Positions 5,899-6,553 of a DNA stretch of 6,553 nt are shown here, one piece after another. Source of the stretch: Candidatus Phaeomarinibacter sp. (GTDB lineage: Bacteria > Pseudomonadota > Alphaproteobacteria > CGMCC-115125). The notes beneath the pieces were generated by a model. It searched no databases and had not been told where the DNA came from. It was given only the letters and a program-made list of their open reading frames with translations. Position 1 is the stretch's first letter, and every line of letters starts with the position of its first letter. The position numbers and the translations under genes are program-made. Location of the stretch: positions 1 through 6,553 of the forward strand of contig JANQMQ010000153.1 in assembly GCA_028279995.1 (NCBI GenBank). Direction: 5' to 3'.

Positions 5899-6113
5899 AG
5901 ATTGCAAATTCGCGCATAGGTTGCTTCTAATTGTTGCGCAAAAACAACGGCCTTGGTCTTCCGCTCTCCAATCGCGAGTTTTCAGTTGTAACAGTCGCAC
6001 ATGAATGCGGAAGCTGAAAGTTGAGACGCGTGTGATTCCCAAGGACTCAAGTGCTTCCACATCGAACAAATTTTCTGCCTGCCCTCTTTTGATTTTGTAG
6101 CTGGAGAGATTTG

Positions 6114-6553
6114 ATGAGCCAGAACAACAACCCGTCCGCAGGTAATGATGGCAGCGGCGCCCCGGTCGCCTCAATCTCGCTGGGAACACTGAATGGGTCG
6201 ACGGGCATCCAGATTACGGGTGCACAATTGGGTTCACAGGCAGGAGGCGTTACGTCGATTGGTGATGTCAACGGGGACGGCTACGAAGACATCATGATCG
6301 GGGCGTCCCAATGGGACCCAGGTGCTCTTGCTCAGGAAAACTATGGCCGCATCCATGTGGTTTTCGGCAGCGCCGGTGGCTTCGATGCCAATATTGACCT
6401 TGCTACGCTTGGCAGCACAACGCCTGGTTTCACGATCGACGGTCTCGCTAACGGCCATGTTCTGGGAGAGACCGTGTCAGCGGTCGGAGACGTCAACAAT
6501 GATGGTGTCGACGACATCATCATCGGAGCAAGAGGGGCCGACGTCGGCGGTAC
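6114..6553 (+). CDS. FG-GAP repeat / integrin-alpha-like beta-propeller protein, N-terminal part (3' end outside window)
   Basis: The frame is open from ATG 6114 to the window end (146 codons plus two bases). GGAGAG at 6103-6108 is a good ribosome binding site. Two FG-GAP units are visible. Each has a calcium-binding loop, DVNGDGYED (residues 51-59) and DVNNDGVDD (126-134), followed by IMIGA or IIIGA, which is the propeller strand pattern. The units are spaced 75 residues apart, and GRIHVVFGSAGGF between them is the typical FG-GAP outer strand. A full propeller needs about seven units, so much of the protein is missing here. The N-terminus (MSQNNNPSAGNDGSG) is polar, without a hydrophobic signal peptide. 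Large calcium-binding adhesins of this kind are often exported by type I secretion through a C-terminal signal; that is an inference. The gene has no evident link to the catabolic genes. Confidence 0.9.
   Translation, partial: MSQNNNPSAGNDGSGAPVASISLGTLNGSTGIQITGAQLGSQAGGVTSIGDVNGDGYEDIMIGASQWDPGALAQENYGRIHVVFGSAGGFDANIDLATLGSTTPGFTIDGLANGHVLGETVSAVGDVNNDGVDDIIIGARGADVGG

Larger units (their letters stand above)
5704..6113. other. 410-bp intergenic region without a recognisable gene
   Basis: No open frame here has a plausible start, ribosome binding site and protein-like composition. The base composition is visibly less GC-rich than the genes on the left, with A/T runs around 5930-5950 and 6066-6100. 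It contains a 33-bp imperfect hairpin and two small palindromes, listed separately. A possible long-range stem (GGAAGC 6009-6014 with GCTTCC 6053-6058, TTGAG 6021-6025 with CTCAA 6046-6050) may fold in the leader of the FG-GAP gene. No convincing sigma70 promoter was found, so the promoter of that gene is unresolved. Confidence 0.6.

Noticed and set aside
5884..6189. - strand open frame of 101 codons in the region before the FG-GAP gene
   Set aside because: It overlaps the well-supported start of the FG-GAP gene, has no recognisable domain and an Arg/Cys/Ser-rich, shadow-like composition, and lacks a clear ribosome binding site.
1..6553. CRISPR array, tRNA/rRNA genes, insertion sequences or phage genes
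   Set aside because: No regularly spaced short repeats, no tRNA cloverleaf or rRNA-like segment, and no transposase or integrase motifs were seen. The only long direct repeat is the araC fragment.

Overview
This is a GC-rich window with densely packed, mostly co-oriented genes, overlapping ATGA junctions and leaderless-looking starts. Gene content and codon use suggest a proteobacterium, most likely an alphaproteobacterium able to degrade aromatic or ring-containing compounds. The taxonomic call is an inference; no rRNA or other marker gene is present.

Block 1 (1-2205, + strand) is the tail of a meta-cleavage catabolic operon: the C-terminus of a 2-hydroxypenta-2,4-dienoate hydratase (cut by the window edge), an acylating acetaldehyde dehydrogenase (mhpF/bphJ type) and a 4-hydroxy-2-oxovalerate aldolase (mhpE/bphI type). 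Together these three steps turn the dienoate from ring cleavage into pyruvate and acetyl-CoA. The last two genes overlap by 4 bp, and the two enzymes are known to form a channelling complex. An AraC-family regulator with an N-terminal cupin-like domain follows (2287-3261) and may control the operon.

Block 2 (3289-5543) is a compact divergent module. On the - strand an alpha/beta hydrolase overlaps an NTF2/SnoaL-like protein by 4 bp. On the + strand a TetR regulator is followed by a GFA-type zinc protein. The 58-bp gap between the hydrolase and tetR starts holds a perfect 22-bp palindrome. A second copy of the same 16-bp core lies 32 bp away, over the hydrolase start codon. Both start codons lie exactly 29.5 bp from the palindrome centre, and the palindrome itself contains a consensus TTGACA on each strand. 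This looks like a symmetric, self-regulated divergent promoter producing leaderless mRNAs.

Block 3 (5544-6113) begins with a decayed, internally deleted copy of the 3' end of the AraC gene (5590-5703). Block 2 is therefore bracketed by direct repeats of the araC end, a trace of a past duplication, insertion or deletion. About 410 bp of apparently non-coding, less GC-rich DNA with several small inverted repeats follows.

Block 4 (6114 to the right edge) is the start of an FG-GAP/integrin-alpha-like beta-propeller protein with Ca-binding DxNxDG loops. It runs off the window.
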